NCBI RefSeq assembly: GCF_001006325.2
Contig: NZ_LBIA02000001.1
Coordinates: forward strand, 4,431,199-4,495,198
Direction of reading: 5' to 3'
Source of the DNA: Afipia massiliensis
GTDB taxonomy: Bacteria; Pseudomonadota; Alphaproteobacteria; Rhizobiales; Xanthobacteraceae
Length of the DNA stretch: 64,000 nucleotides
Position numbers and translations under genes: made by a program. Position 1 is the stretch's first letter. The number at the start of each line of letters is the position of its first letter. Positions 35,110 through 44,144 of this stretch are shown here, in pieces. The notes under the pieces are model-generated. The model made no database searches. It saw nothing but the letters and a program-made list of their open reading frames with translations, and was not told the DNA's origin.

Positions 35110-36018
35110 TTATTCCTTGACCGCACCGGTCATCGCGGACACGTAGTGCTCGACGAAGAAGGCGTAGAGGATGACCAGTGGCAGCGAGCCGACCAGTGCG
35201 CCCGCCATCAGCGATCCCCATTTGTAAATGTCGCCGTCGACGAACTCGTTGACGATGGCGACGGGGACCGTCTTGTTCTGGGTCGAGGACAGGAACGTCA
35301 GCGCGTAGATAAACTCGTTCCAGCACAGCGTGAACGAGAAGATGAACGCTGAAATTAGCCCCGGCACGGCTAGCGGCAATACGATCTTGGTCAGGATCTG
35401 CCAGCGACTGGCACCGTCGATCAGCGCGCACTCCTCCAGCTCATAAGGAATGGTCTTGAAGTACCCCATCAACAGCCAGGTCGAGAACGGGATCAGCAGC
35501 GTCGGATAAACCAGGATCAGCGCCAGCGGTGAATCGAACAGCCCGTAGGAATGGATCACCGACGCCAGCGGAATGAACAGGATCGACGGCGGAATGAGAT
35601 AGGCCAGAAAGATCGAGGCGCTGACGACATTGGCTCCCTTGAACCGAAGCCGGACGATGGCATAGGCCGCCAGCACGCTGGCGACGATCGAGATGAACGT
35701 TGCTGCGCCCGCGACATACATCGTGTTCCACAACCAGCGTGGATATTGCGTCTCGAACAGCAATTTCTGAATGTGCTTCAGCGTGGGCTTCACAACCCAG
35801 AACGGGTTGTAAGTCTCCATGTCGATCAACTGCTCGTCGGGTTTGATCGATGTCAACGCCATCCAGTAGAATGGAAACAGCAGGATCACGATCATGATGA
35901 ACAGCGGAATGTAGAGCGTCACGATCTTGCTGGGCAGCGTCTCGAGATAGCTCATGCCCTCGCTGTTGTCGGCCGCCGACTGCGTTGCTACTGGCGGATG
36001 TGCTGCGTGATCAGTCAT
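35110..36018 (-). CDS. Carbohydrate ABC transporter permease (MalG/UgpE type)
   Basis: A 302-residue inner-membrane permease with six membrane helices, the first at about residues 33-53. The EAA loop that contacts the ATPase is YELEECALIDGASRWQILTKIVLPLAVPG, in the usual place before the last two helices. It pairs with the permease encoded just upstream (36106-37065), and both should be driven by the MalK-like ATPase at 38589. The polar N-terminal 25 residues are His/Ala-rich. Confidence 0.93.
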   Translation of the reverse strand: MTDHAAHPPVATQSAADNSEGMSYLETLPSKIVTLYIPLFIMIVILLFPFYWMALTSIKPDEQLIDMETYNPFWVVKPTLKHIQKLLFETQYPRWLWNTMYVAGAATFISIVASVLAAYAIVRLRFKGANVVSASIFLAYLIPPSILFIPLASVIHSYGLFDSPLALILVYPTLLIPFSTWLLMGYFKTIPYELEECALIDGASRWQILTKIVLPLAVPGLISAFIFSFTLCWNEFIYALTFLSSTQNKTVPVAIVNEFVDGDIYKWGSLMAGALVGSLPLVILYAFFVEHYVSAMTGAVKE

Positions 36019-36105
36019 TGTCGGACCCCTGCTGCCATTTGCGCCATGCGCGCGCGGGGCTTGCCCCGTTCGCGCAAAACCAGAAACTTCAGCCGCGCTG
36101 CATGA

Positions 36106-37065
36106 TCAGTCATTGTCAGACCCCTGCTGCCATTTGCGCCGCTGCATGCCGAACCAAGAGATGGTGATGGCCGCGAGCAGGAACGGGATCATGGCGGTTG
36201 CAATCGCCGCTCCCTCACCCAGCCGGCCGCTGAGAATACCGCGCTGGTAGCTCAACGTCGCCATCAGATGGGTAGCATTGACCGGGCCGCCGCGCGTCAG
36301 CGCCCAGATCAGCTGGAAATCGGTGAACGTGAACAGCACCGAGAAGGTCATGACCACTGCGATGATCGGCGTCAGCAGCGGATAGGTGATGAAGCGGAAG
36401 CGCTGCCAGTTCGTCGCGCCGTCGAGCGTTGCAGCCTCATAGAGCGACGGCGACACCGTCTGCAGACCCGCCAGCAACGTAATGGCGACGAAAGGCACGC
36501 CGCGCCAGATGTTGGCGATGATGACACTTACGCGCGCCCAGGTGGAGTCACCCAGAAAATTGATGTTCTGGTTGATCAATCCCATCTTGGTCAGCGACCA
36601 GGAGATGATCGAGAACTGCGAATCGTAGATCCACCAGAATGCGATGGCTGACAACACAGTCGGCACAATGAACGGGATGAGGACCGCAGCGCGGATCAGC
36701 GCCTTGAACGGCATGCTGCGATTGAGCAGCAGCGCGAGGTAAAGCCCGAGCGCGAATTTGATGGCGCTGGCGATGATCGTGTAAACGAGCGTGTTGAACA
36801 CCGATAGCCAGAAGACCCCGTCTTCCCAAAGCCACTCGTAGTTCTCCAGGCCGATGAAGACGCCGGGGCGCCCGATGCGCACGTCCGTAAAGCTCATCCA
36901 GACACCGAGGCCGAGCGGATAAGCCAGAAACAGGATCAGAAACCCCGCCGCAGGCAGCATAAACCAGAGTGCGATCCAGTTATGATTCGTAATCAGGCGC
37001 TGCCAGGCCGACTGCGTGCTGACGTAAGGCTTCGCTGCGGGCGCGCTTGCAGGGATCGCGGTCAT
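36106..37065 (-). CDS. Carbohydrate ABC transporter permease (MalF/UgpA type)
   Basis: A 319-residue permease with six or more membrane helices. The first helix is near residues 32-52 (WFMLPAAGFLILFLAYPLGLG). The EAA loop is PSLYEAATLDGATNWQRFRFITYPLLTP. GVWMSFTDVRIGRPGVFIGLENYEWL is typical of CUT1 sugar importers. It lies 119 bp after the binding-protein gene. An 87-bp spacer separates it from the second permease and repeats a stretch of this gene's 3' end, visible as two copies of a CATTGTC/ACCCCTGCTGCCATTTG segment around 36018-36045 and 36112-36140. Confidence 0.92.
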   Translation of the reverse strand: MTAIPASAPAAKPYVSTQSAWQRLITNHNWIALWFMLPAAGFLILFLAYPLGLGVWMSFTDVRIGRPGVFIGLENYEWLWEDGVFWLSVFNTLVYTIIASAIKFALGLYLALLLNRSMPFKALIRAAVLIPFIVPTVLSAIAFWWIYDSQFSIISWSLTKMGLINQNINFLGDSTWARVSVIIANIWRGVPFVAITLLAGLQTVSPSLYEAATLDGATNWQRFRFITYPLLTPIIAVVMTFSVLFTFTDFQLIWALTRGGPVNATHLMATLSYQRGILSGRLGEGAAIATAMIPFLLAAITISWFGMQRRKWQQGSDND

Positions 37066-37184
37066 GGTTCGAACCTTTGTCGCGTCGTCCGCAAAATGGA
37101 AACCGGCATTGCGGAAAGATCACGCGCAGATGGTTGATCGAAAAATCGCCGGCGCGAGATGTCCCGCGCCGGCGATGTTGGACG

Positions 37185-38510
37185 TTAGCGATACAGCCGC
37201 TTGGCCTGACGTTCTGCAAAGGCAATCGAGCCCTTGAGATCTTCACGACCGGTGCAGTAGTTGGCGAACATATCGACGACGACGAAATCGGCAATCGCCG
37301 CCGCGGCATTTTCGCCGAGGGTGCCGAGGCCGCCTGGCGTGAGCGTGCGCTTGGCGACATCGCGATACACGGTGTTCTTCGGATCGGAGGTCCAGACCGG
37401 GTTGCTGTCGGACGCATTCAAAAACGACGACAGATAGCCCGACGCAGACGTGAGCCAAGGATTGTACTGATCGGCTTCCATCATGAATGCGGTCAGCGCC
37501 TTGCACGCCTGCGGATACTTCGTGAAGTTGAAGGTCAGCATGGTGAAGGGCAGATGCAGTTCGGTCGGCTTGCCGGCCGGGCCGATCGGCATGTAGGCGT
37601 GGTTCATGTCGTCGGCGACCGCCTTGGCTTCGCGCTTCGCCGTAACGTAAACGGAAATTCCGTTACAGGTGACGTGCAACTGACCGGCAACGAACGCCTT
37701 GTTGTTCGACGAGTCATTCCATGACGCCGTGCCGGGAATGAACTCGGCATACAGCGCCTTGACGTATTCCAGCGCCTTGGCGGTTTCCGGCGAGTTGATG
37801 ATGACCTTGTCGTTCTTGTCGACGAGATAGCCGCCATGGGTCCACAGTGCCCAGTGCAGCCAGGTATTGCCGTCACCCGACGCATGGCCGAGCGCCATGC
37901 CGGCCGGCGTGCCGTTCTTGTTGAGCGCCTTGCAGAGTTCGAGGAAACCCGCCGTGTCCTTCGGGAATTCCTTGAAGCCTGCTTTCTCACACGAACTGAT
38001 GCGATAGTTCATCAGCGCGCCGGTGCAGGCGACCGGAATGCCGATCCACTTGCCATCCTTGTTCTTGCCATAAGCATTGGCCGACTCCGCCCAGCCGCCG
38101 TACTTCTTGCCGAGATAATCCGCGACGTCCGAAACATCGACACACTTTGTCGGCAACAGATGCGGCAGCGAATACAGACCCCACACCATGTCGAGTCCCT
38201 GCCCGGTATTCGCAGCGACAGATGCCTTCGGCTGAAGATCGTCATAGGATTCGTTCGTGACGTTGACTTCGACGCCAGTGGCCTTGGTAAAGGCCTGCAT
38301 GATGTTCATGAAGGCAACGTCTTCGGCTTCCACGAAACGCTTCCAGCGCAGCAGGTTGATCTTGGCGCCGGCTTCAGGCTTCCATTGCGAGGTCTGCGCC
38401 CAGGCCGTGGCAAAGCCCATCAACTGGTCGACCGATACTGTCGCCGCACCGGCGAGCACAGAGGCGCCGCCCTTCAAAAGCGAACGCCGATTTGGTGTGA
38501 AATCACTCAT
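37185..38510 (-). CDS. Periplasmic sugar-binding protein (ABC family 1), Tat-type signal
   Basis: A 441-residue extracellular solute-binding protein. A twin-arginine type signal is visible: TPNRRSLLKGGASVLAGAA (Arg8-Arg9). The mature part has INLLRWKRFVEAEDVAFMNI and later ATGVEVNVTNESYDDL and GSYL-like hinge elements. Family 1 binding proteins deliver sugars or sugar acids to CUT1 permeases. Tat export suggests folding in the cytoplasm before export. Its gene follows the ATPase gene by 78 bp and precedes both permeases. The ligand cannot be predicted, but the linked kdgK-eda genes suggest an aldose or aldonate. Confidence 0.92.
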   Translation of the reverse strand: MSDFTPNRRSLLKGGASVLAGAATVSVDQLMGFATAWAQTSQWKPEAGAKINLLRWKRFVEAEDVAFMNIMQAFTKATGVEVNVTNESYDDLQPKASVAANTGQGLDMVWGLYSLPHLLPTKCVDVSDVADYLGKKYGGWAESANAYGKNKDGKWIGIPVACTGALMNYRISSCEKAGFKEFPKDTAGFLELCKALNKNGTPAGMALGHASGDGNTWLHWALWTHGGYLVDKNDKVIINSPETAKALEYVKALYAEFIPGTASWNDSSNNKAFVAGQLHVTCNGISVYVTAKREAKAVADDMNHAYMPIGPAGKPTELHLPFTMLTFNFTKYPQACKALTAFMMEADQYNPWLTSASGYLSSFLNASDSNPVWTSDPKNTVYRDVAKRTLTPGGLGTLGENAAAAIADFVVVDMFANYCTGREDLKGSIAFAERQAKRLYR

Positions 38511-38588
38511 AATCTGACTCTCCCTGTTGTACCGGCTCTTGATTGTTTCGGCCGGCTGTTGGCTATGATTTCGATGTAACGCGCAACG

Positions 38589-39656
38589 CTAGTTAATGAG
38601 ACGCTTTCCGGTCTCTTTGTCGAAGACATGGGCAGCGGCGGGATTCGGCCGCAGCCGAACCTTGTCGCCTGGCTTCACCGGACGACGGTCGCGAATGACT
38701 GCGATCAGGTCTTGCTGACCGATGCGGGCAACGATCTGGGTTTCCGATCCTGTCGGCTCGACCACGATAACGTCGGCCTCGATGCCGTCGTCAGCGAACT
38801 CCAGATGTTCCGGGCGGATGCCGTAGATCACGGGCTTGCCGTCCAGACCGGTGCGTGAAGCCGCCAGCGGCAGCTTGCTGCCATTCGCCGTCTCCACGTA
38901 CGGCGCATTACTGCCGACCAGTTTGCCTTCGAGGAAGTTCATCGCCGGCGAACCGATGAACCCGGCAACGAACCTGTTGTCCGGATGATCGTAAAGTTCG
39001 AGTGGCGAGCCCATCTGCTCGACGATGCCGTCGTGCATGACGACGATCTTGTCCGCCATGGTCATCGCCTCGATCTGATCATGGGTGACGTAGACGGTCG
39101 TGGTCTTGAGCCGCTGATGCAGCTCCTTGATCTCGGTGCGCATGGCGACACGCAGCTTGGCATCGAGATTCGACAGCGGCTCGTCGAACAAAAACACCTG
39201 GGGGTCGCGCACGATGGCCCGGCCCATGGCAACGCGCTGACGCTGGCCGCCGGACAACTGTCTCGGATAACGATCCAGCAGCGGCGTCAACGCGAGAATG
39301 CCGGCGGCGCGGTGAACGAGCTTGTCGATCTCGTCCTGTGGCGCGTCGCGCAGCTTCAGCGAGAATCCCATGTTCTTGGCCACGGTCATATGCGGGTAGA
39401 GCGCATAATTCTGGAACACCATGGCGATGTCCCGCTCTTTCGGTTGGACATCGTTAACCACGCGATCGCCGATCGAAATCGTTCCCGACGAAATTTTTTC
39501 CAGACCGGCCAGCATCCGCAGCAAGGTCGATTTGCCGCAACCGGAAGGGCCAACCAGAACGACGAATTCCCCGTCCTCGATCGGAACCGTCACGCCGTGC
39601 AGAACTTCAAATCCGCCAAACGATTTACGCACGTCGTGAATATGCACGGACGCCAT
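38589..39656 (-). CDS. Sugar ABC transporter ATP-binding protein (MalK/UgpC type)
   Basis: A 355-residue ATPase. Walker A is [11 protein letters not shown], the Q loop FQNYALYPH, the signature [16 protein letters not shown], Walker [12 protein letters not shown] and the H loop VTHDQIEAM. The C-terminal OB-type (TOBE) regulatory domain starts near residue 235 with NFLEGKLVG. It powers import through the two permeases downstream. It is the first gene of a leftward seven-gene operon and is divergent from the dehydratase gene at 39914 across 257 bp. Confidence 0.94.
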   Translation of the reverse strand: MASVHIHDVRKSFGGFEVLHGVTVPIEDGEFVVLVGPSGCGKSTLLRMLAGLEKISSGTISIGDRVVNDVQPKERDIAMVFQNYALYPHMTVAKNMGFSLKLRDAPQDEIDKLVHRAAGILALTPLLDRYPRQLSGGQRQRVAMGRAIVRDPQVFLFDEPLSNLDAKLRVAMRTEIKELHQRLKTTTVYVTHDQIEAMTMADKIVVMHDGIVEQMGSPLELYDHPDNRFVAGFIGSPAMNFLEGKLVGSNAPYVETANGSKLPLAASRTGLDGKPVIYGIRPEHLEFADDGIEADVIVVEPTGSETQIVARIGQQDLIAVIRDRRPVKPGDKVRLRPNPAAAHVFDKETGKRLIN

Positions 39657-39913
39657 ATAGCCTCTCCTCCCTGTCGTCTCGGCGTCGTCCGGCGGAAGCC
39701 GTCGCTGCTCTGTTTTTTGTTTCGATGTTCGGAAGCGCGTCGAACCTATTCTCTGCGGTTTGCCCGTTCTTGCTATTAGACAGACGTATTAGCAGAGATT
39801 TCCGGTTTTGTCCCAAAGATCGGATGTTTGAGCGGACAGCGTTGCAGATGCCGCTTCGACATGCAAACATTACGTACGCGGACGCACAAAGTGTGCAGTG
39901 CGGGAGAAATCTT

Positions 39914-41737
39914 GTGAAAAAAAACGACGACCAAGCCGCAACAAAAAATGGCGCAAAGCGAAAACTGCGTTCCCAACTCTGGTTCGATAATCCGGACAAC
40001 CCCGGGATGACCGCGCTCTATCTCGAGCGGTACCTGAACTACGGCCTCACCCGGCGCGAGCTGCAATCCGGAAAACCCATCATCGGCATAGCCCAGACCG
40101 GCAATGACCTCTCCCCCTGCAACCGGCATCATATCGAGCTGGCGCAGCGGGTCCGTGAAGGTATCCGCGAGGCCGGCGGCATTGCGATGGAATTTCCGAC
40201 CCATCCCATTCAGGAAACCGGCAAGCGCCCGACCGCCGCGCTTGACCGCAACCTGGCCTATCTCGGCCTGGTCGAAATCCTGTTCGGCTATCCCCTCGAC
40301 GGCGTGATCCTGACCACCGGATGCGACAAGACCACCCCAGCCTGCATGATGGCGGCAGCAACCGTCAACATTCCTGCCATTGTTCTCTCGGGTGGACCGA
40401 TGCTCAACGGCTGGTTCAACGGCGAACGAACCGGCTCGGGCACTGTGGTCTGGAAGTCGCGCGAGGAAATGGCGGCGGGCAAGATCGATTACGACGAGTT
40501 CATGGACATCGTCGCTTCATCCGCACCGTCCGTCGGTCACTGCAACACCATGGGCACCGCCTCGACCATGAACTCGCTGGCGGAAGCGCTTGGCTTTTCG
40601 TTACCCGGTTGCGCAGCGATCCCTGCGCCTTACCGCGAGCGTGGCCAGATTGCCTATGAAACCGGCAAGCGCGCCGTCGAGATGGTGTGGGAAGACCTCA
40701 AGCCCTCCGACTTCCTGACACGGAAAGCGTTCGAGAACTGCATCGTCGTCAATTCCGCGATCGGCGGCTCCACCAACGCGCCGATCCATATCAACGCGCT
40801 GGCCCGCCACATCGGCGTCGATCTGACCATCGAGGATTGGCAGAAGTTCGGACACGACGTGCCGCTGCTCGTGAATATGCAGCCGGCCGGATTCTATCTC
40901 GGCGAGGAATATCACCGCGCCGGGGGCGTGCCGTCGGTGGTGCGCGAGCTGATGAAGCACAAACGCATTCACGAGGATGCGCTGACCGTCAACGGCAAGA
41001 CCATGGGCGAGAATTGCAGGGACGCAACCCCGCCGGACAGCGATGTGATCCGCACTTACGACAAGCCGCTGGTGAAGGATGCCGGCTTCATCGTTCTGCG
41101 CGGAAATCTATTCGATTCGGCGATCATGAAAACCAGCGTGATCTCGAAGGAATTTCGCGACCGCTATCTTTCGAATCCGAAAGATCCTGAGGCGTTTGAA
41201 GGCAGGGCCATCGTGTTCGAGGGTCCGGAGGATTATCATCACCGCATCGACGATGAATCCTTGAACATTGACGAGCACTGCATGCTGTTCGTGCGCGGCG
41301 TCGGGCCGATCGGTTATCCCGGCGGTGCGGAAGTCGTGAACATGCAGCCGCCTGCGGCTCTCATAAAAAAAGGCATCACGTCTCTGCCCTGCATCGGCGA
41401 CGGGCGCCAATCCGGCACATCGGGTTCGCCATCGATCCTGAACGCCTCGCCGGAAGCCGCCGCCAACGGCGGACTTGCGATCCTGAAGACCGGCGACCGC
41501 GTGCGCATCGATCTCAACAAGGGCGAAGCCAACATCCTGATCTCCGCCGAGGAACTGAAGAAACGCCATGCGGATCTCAAGGCCAACGGCGGCTTCCCCT
41601 ACCCGAAGAACCAGACACCGTGGCAGGAGCTCTATCGCGACACCGTCGGCCAGCACGCCACCGGTGCCTGCCTGGAGCTCGCAACGAGGTATCACAATAT
41701 TGCAGGCACCATCGGCGTCGCGCGGGATAATCACTGA
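39914..41737 (+). CDS. IlvD/Edd-family sugar-acid dehydratase (arabinonate/xylonate dehydratase type)
   Basis: A 607-residue iron-sulfur dehydratase. Cluster-associated segments are SPCNRHH and [13 protein letters not shown], plus [15 protein letters not shown]. The C-terminal region has [22 protein letters not shown], the sugar-acid type rather than the true IlvD sequence. Such enzymes dehydrate pentonates or hexonates to 2-keto-3-deoxy acids, feeding the KDG kinase and KDPG aldolase of the divergent operon. The start is GTG at 39914 with GGGAG upstream; in-frame ATGs further upstream extend into non-conserved sequence. A long hydrophilic N-terminus precedes [18 protein letters not shown]. 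Confidence 0.9.
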   Translation: MKKNDDQAATKNGAKRKLRSQLWFDNPDNPGMTALYLERYLNYGLTRRELQSGKPIIGIAQTGNDLSPCNRHHIELAQRVREGIREAGGIAMEFPTHPIQETGKRPTAALDRNLAYLGLVEILFGYPLDGVILTTGCDKTTPACMMAAATVNIPAIVLSGGPMLNGWFNGERTGSGTVVWKSREEMAAGKIDYDEFMDIVASSAPSVGHCNTMGTASTMNSLAEALGFSLPGCAAIPAPYRERGQIAYETGKRAVEMVWEDLKPSDFLTRKAFENCIVVNSAIGGSTNAPIHINALARHIGVDLTIEDWQKFGHDVPLLVNMQPAGFYLGEEYHRAGGVPSVVRELMKHKRIHEDALTVNGKTMGENCRDATPPDSDVIRTYDKPLVKDAGFIVLRGNLFDSAIMKTSVISKEFRDRYLSNPKDPEAFEGRAIVFEGPEDYHHRIDDESLNIDEHCMLFVRGVGPIGYPGGAEVVNMQPPAALIKKGITSLPCIGDGRQSGTSGSPSILNASPEAAANGGLAILKTGDRVRIDLNKGEANILISAEELKKRHADLKANGGFPYPKNQTPWQELYRDTVGQHATGACLELATRYHNIAGTIGVARDNH

Positions 41738-41781
41738 CGCATGACCATCATGATTTCGGGAAGCTTGCCTCAAACAATGTC

Positions 41782-41857
41782 TGTCATGCGCGGGCTTGAC
41801 CCGCGCATCCATCCTCTTCGGAAATGATGGTTGGCCGGGTCAAGCCCGGCCATGACA
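41782..41857. repeat. Palindromic intergenic repeat, family B copy 2
   Basis: A 76-bp element with two hairpins, GCGCGGGCTTGACCCGCGC and GGCCGGGTCAAGCCCGGCC, and outer ends TGTCAT/ATGACA. It has the same layout as 4120-4210 but lies between two co-oriented genes of the sugar-acid operon. Confidence 0.85.
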
Positions 41858-41900
41858 ATCAATTTGATGCGGGCCGCTCGTAAAAACATCGGGAGAATTC

Positions 41901-42635
41901 ATGTCTGACCGACTGAAAGGCAAGCGCGCGTTCGTGACCGCTGGCGCTGCGGGCATCGGCCGCGCCTGTGCCCTCGCCTTTACCCGCGAAGGCGCGACGG
42001 TTATTGCGACCGACATCGATGAGGTCGGCCTCGCCGCGTTGAAAAAAGAAGGGGTCGCCGAAACGTACAAACTCGACGTGCGCGACACCGCGGCAGTCGA
42101 AAGCATGGCGAGGACGGTCGGCAAGGTCAATATTCTGCTCAATGCTGCGGGATTCGTGCACAACGGTACCGTGCTGGATTGCCCGGATGCCGACTGGGAC
42201 TTTTCCTTCGACCTGAACGTGAAGTCGATGCACCGTACGATCCGCGCGTTCCTGCCTTCGATGCTGGAGGGCGGCGGCGGATCGATCGTGAACATCGCCT
42301 CGGCCGCTGGCGTGTTTAAAGCCGCCCCCAACCGTTATGTCTACAGCGCGACGAAAGCCGCCGTTGCGGCACTCACCCGCGCCGTGGCAGTCGATTACAT
42401 CACCAAGGGCATTCGCTGTAATTCGATCTGCCCCGGCACAATTGAAACGCCGTCGATGCTGGGCCGCGCAGCCGCTCTGGGTACCGGCGGCCGTGAAATG
42501 TTCGTCAGCCGCCAACCCATGGGCAGACTCGGCACTGCGGACGAAATCGCCTCACTCGCGCTTTATCTCGCCAGCGATGAAAGCGCTTTCACCACTGGTG
42601 TCGCGCACGTCATCGACGGCGGTTGGACGCTCTGA
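41901..42635 (+). CDS. Short-chain dehydrogenase (DHRS6/2-keto-3-deoxy-L-fuconate dehydrogenase-like)
   Basis: A 244-residue classical SDR. The NAD motif is VTAGAAGIGRA (residues 12-22), Asp at the end of strand 2 (IATDID) favours NAD, NAAG lies at 81-84, and the catalytic set is Ser134, Tyr148 and Lys152 (YVYSATKAAV). The sequence CPGTIETPSMLGRA and the overall pattern match SDRs acting on 2-keto-3-deoxy sugar acids and hydroxybutyrate-like acids. It is 163 bp downstream of the dehydratase, separated by a repeat, and 30 bp ahead of a second SDR. Confidence 0.88.
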   Translation: MSDRLKGKRAFVTAGAAGIGRACALAFTREGATVIATDIDEVGLAALKKEGVAETYKLDVRDTAAVESMARTVGKVNILLNAAGFVHNGTVLDCPDADWDFSFDLNVKSMHRTIRAFLPSMLEGGGGSIVNIASAAGVFKAAPNRYVYSATKAAVAALTRAVAVDYITKGIRCNSICPGTIETPSMLGRAAALGTGGREMFVSRQPMGRLGTADEIASLALYLASDESAFTTGVAHVIDGGWTL

Positions 42636-42665
42636 CAATAAAACAAAAATTCCGGGAGAAACGCC

Positions 42666-43412
42666 TTGAACAAGATTGATCTGAGCGGACGGTTCGCCGT
42701 CGTCACCGGCGGCGCGCAGGGTTTTGGCCGCGCCATCACTGAACGCTTCGCCGCTTCAGGCGCGAAAGTTGCAATCTGGGATTTTGATCAGACACTCGCC
42801 GAGAAAACCGCGAAGGAAATCGGCGCTGCTGTAACCGTGCACAAGGTTGACGTGACTGATCCCGCCGCAGTCGAGGCGGCGCGCGACGCGACGCTGAAGG
42901 CGTTCGGTCGCATCGACATTCTGGTCAACAACGCGGGCATCGCCGGCGTCAACAAGACGGTCGCCGATCTGTCCTATGACGAATGGCGTCAGGTGATGAA
43001 GATCAACCTCGACGGCCCGTTCATCTGCTGCAAGGCCGTCGTCCCGGCCATGATGAAGCAGAACTACGGGCGGATCGTGAACATCGCCTCCATCGCGGGC
43101 AAGGAAGGCAATCCCAACGCGTCGCACTATTCGGCCTCGAAGGCCGGCGTGATCGCGCTGACCAAATCGCTCGGCAAGGAACTGGCCGGGACCGACATTG
43201 CGGTCAATGCCGTAACGCCGGCCGCGGCGAAGACCGCGATCTTCGACCAGATGACGCAGCAGCACATCGACTTCATGCTGTCGAAAATTCCCCGCGGTCG
43301 TTTCCTGAAAGTCGAGGAACTAGCCTCGCTGGTGACATGGATGGCCTCGGAGGAATGCCTCTACACCACCGGCGCAGTGTTCGATATTTCCGGCGGCCGC
43401 GCGACGTATTGA
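42666..43412 (+). CDS. Short-chain dehydrogenase (FabG-like, sugar or sugar-acid oxidation)
   Basis: A 248-residue classical SDR with VVTGGAQGFGRA (residues 12-22), WDFD at the end of strand 2 favouring NAD, NNAG at 88-91 and the catalytic Ser142, Tyr155, Lys159 (YSASKAGV). The start is TTG at 42666, preceded by GGGAGA at good spacing; no ATG lies near it in frame. It follows the first SDR closely and probably oxidises an aldose to its lactone or a related alcohol group, by analogy with other dehydratase-linked SDRs (inference). Confidence 0.87.
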   Translation: MNKIDLSGRFAVVTGGAQGFGRAITERFAASGAKVAIWDFDQTLAEKTAKEIGAAVTVHKVDVTDPAAVEAARDATLKAFGRIDILVNNAGIAGVNKTVADLSYDEWRQVMKINLDGPFICCKAVVPAMMKQNYGRIVNIASIAGKEGNPNASHYSASKAGVIALTKSLGKELAGTDIAVNAVTPAAAKTAIFDQMTQQHIDFMLSKIPRGRFLKVEELASLVTWMASEECLYTTGAVFDISGGRATY

Positions 43413-43485
43413 GTTTCTCCCCCGCCCCGCCTGCGGGGAGAGGTGAAAATCTCAAGTCGATATTTGCGAGCGAACAAATCACGAT

Positions 43486-43609
43486 GTCGTCCCCGCGAAA
43501 GCGGGGACCCATAACCATCGAACGGAGTGTGATGACGAGATGGCTTCTCCAACATCTCGACTAAATCGAGGGCTCAGGGAGTATGGGTCCCCGCTTTCGC
43601 GGGGACGAC
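43486..43609. repeat. Palindromic element, family C, with perfect 28-base inverted ends
   Basis: Arms at 43486-43513 and 43582-43609 are exact reverse complements. Each arm is itself a hairpin, CCCCGC-GAAA-GCGGGG, and they flank a 68-base centre with a smaller inverted repeat. The element lies between two convergent genes; partial repeat-like sequence also precedes it at 43418-43445. Confidence 0.9.
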
Positions 43610-43658
43610 CCGTGGCTGAGAACTCATCCTCGTCCGAGACGATCGCCCGGCTATCCCA

Positions 43659-44084
43659 CTATTTGATCGTCACCGTGATTTTCTTCGACACGACCGGCGG
43701 ATCGAAGGGATAGTGCTTGGCGTCGCCCAGCACCAATTGAAGCGTGTGTTTTCCGGGCGGCAGTTCGATGCGCGCCTCTGTCTGTCCTGCGCCGAAATGA
43801 AGATGGGACTTGTCCTGCGGGATCGGCTCCTTCGGATCGAGCGGCTCCTTCACATCGATCAGCAGATGATGGTGACCAGCATTGGCGAAATTGTCGCCGG
43901 CGTGGGTCACTCCCATATTGCGCAGACCGAACCGGCACCAGAACGCACCCTTGATCGCCATGCCATCCTGTGGCCAGACAAAATACAGATACGCATCCTT
44001 GGCTGCCGGCGTTCCCTGGGCATGAGCAGCGAACGATAGCAATGACAGCGCCGCCGACAGCGTGATGGCCCTGATGATTTCCAT
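43659..44084 (-). CDS. Secreted DUF4399 protein
   Basis: A 141-residue protein with a Sec signal peptide (about residues 1-22, ending FAAHA). The DUF4399 domain covers the mature part: YFVWPQDGMAIKGAFWCRFGLRNMGV, the histidine-rich GDNFANAGHHHLLIDV, and IELPPGKHTLQLVLGDAKHYPF. The histidines suggest metal binding, but no reaction is known. The ATG at 44084 has GGAGG at good spacing. It probably resides in the periplasm. It is 56 bp downstream of the cyclase gene on the same strand. Confidence 0.9.
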   Translation of the reverse strand: MEIIRAITLSAALSLLSFAAHAQGTPAAKDAYLYFVWPQDGMAIKGAFWCRFGLRNMGVTHAGDNFANAGHHHLLIDVKEPLDPKEPIPQDKSHLHFGAGQTEARIELPPGKHTLQLVLGDAKHYPFDPPVVSKKITVTIK

Positions 44085-44118
44085 GACGCCTCCTAGCTCA
44101 GAACGCGCTGCAGAATGA

Positions 44119-44144
44119 AGCAAACGTCGGATACAAGACACTAG
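44119..44144. repeat. Single arm of a CTAG-ended palindromic element (family D)
   Basis: Eighteen bases, 44119-44136, are identical to the right arm of the element at 52408-52482, followed by a variant end reaching CACTAG. The TAG stop codon of the cyclase gene (44143-44141) is formed by this CTAG. No matching left arm is visible. Confidence 0.75.

Noticed and set aside
41901..43412. The two SDR genes considered as fabG (fatty acid synthesis).
   Set aside because: Their position beside a sugar-acid dehydratase, and the sequence type of the first, fit catabolic SDRs better; no other fab gene is near.
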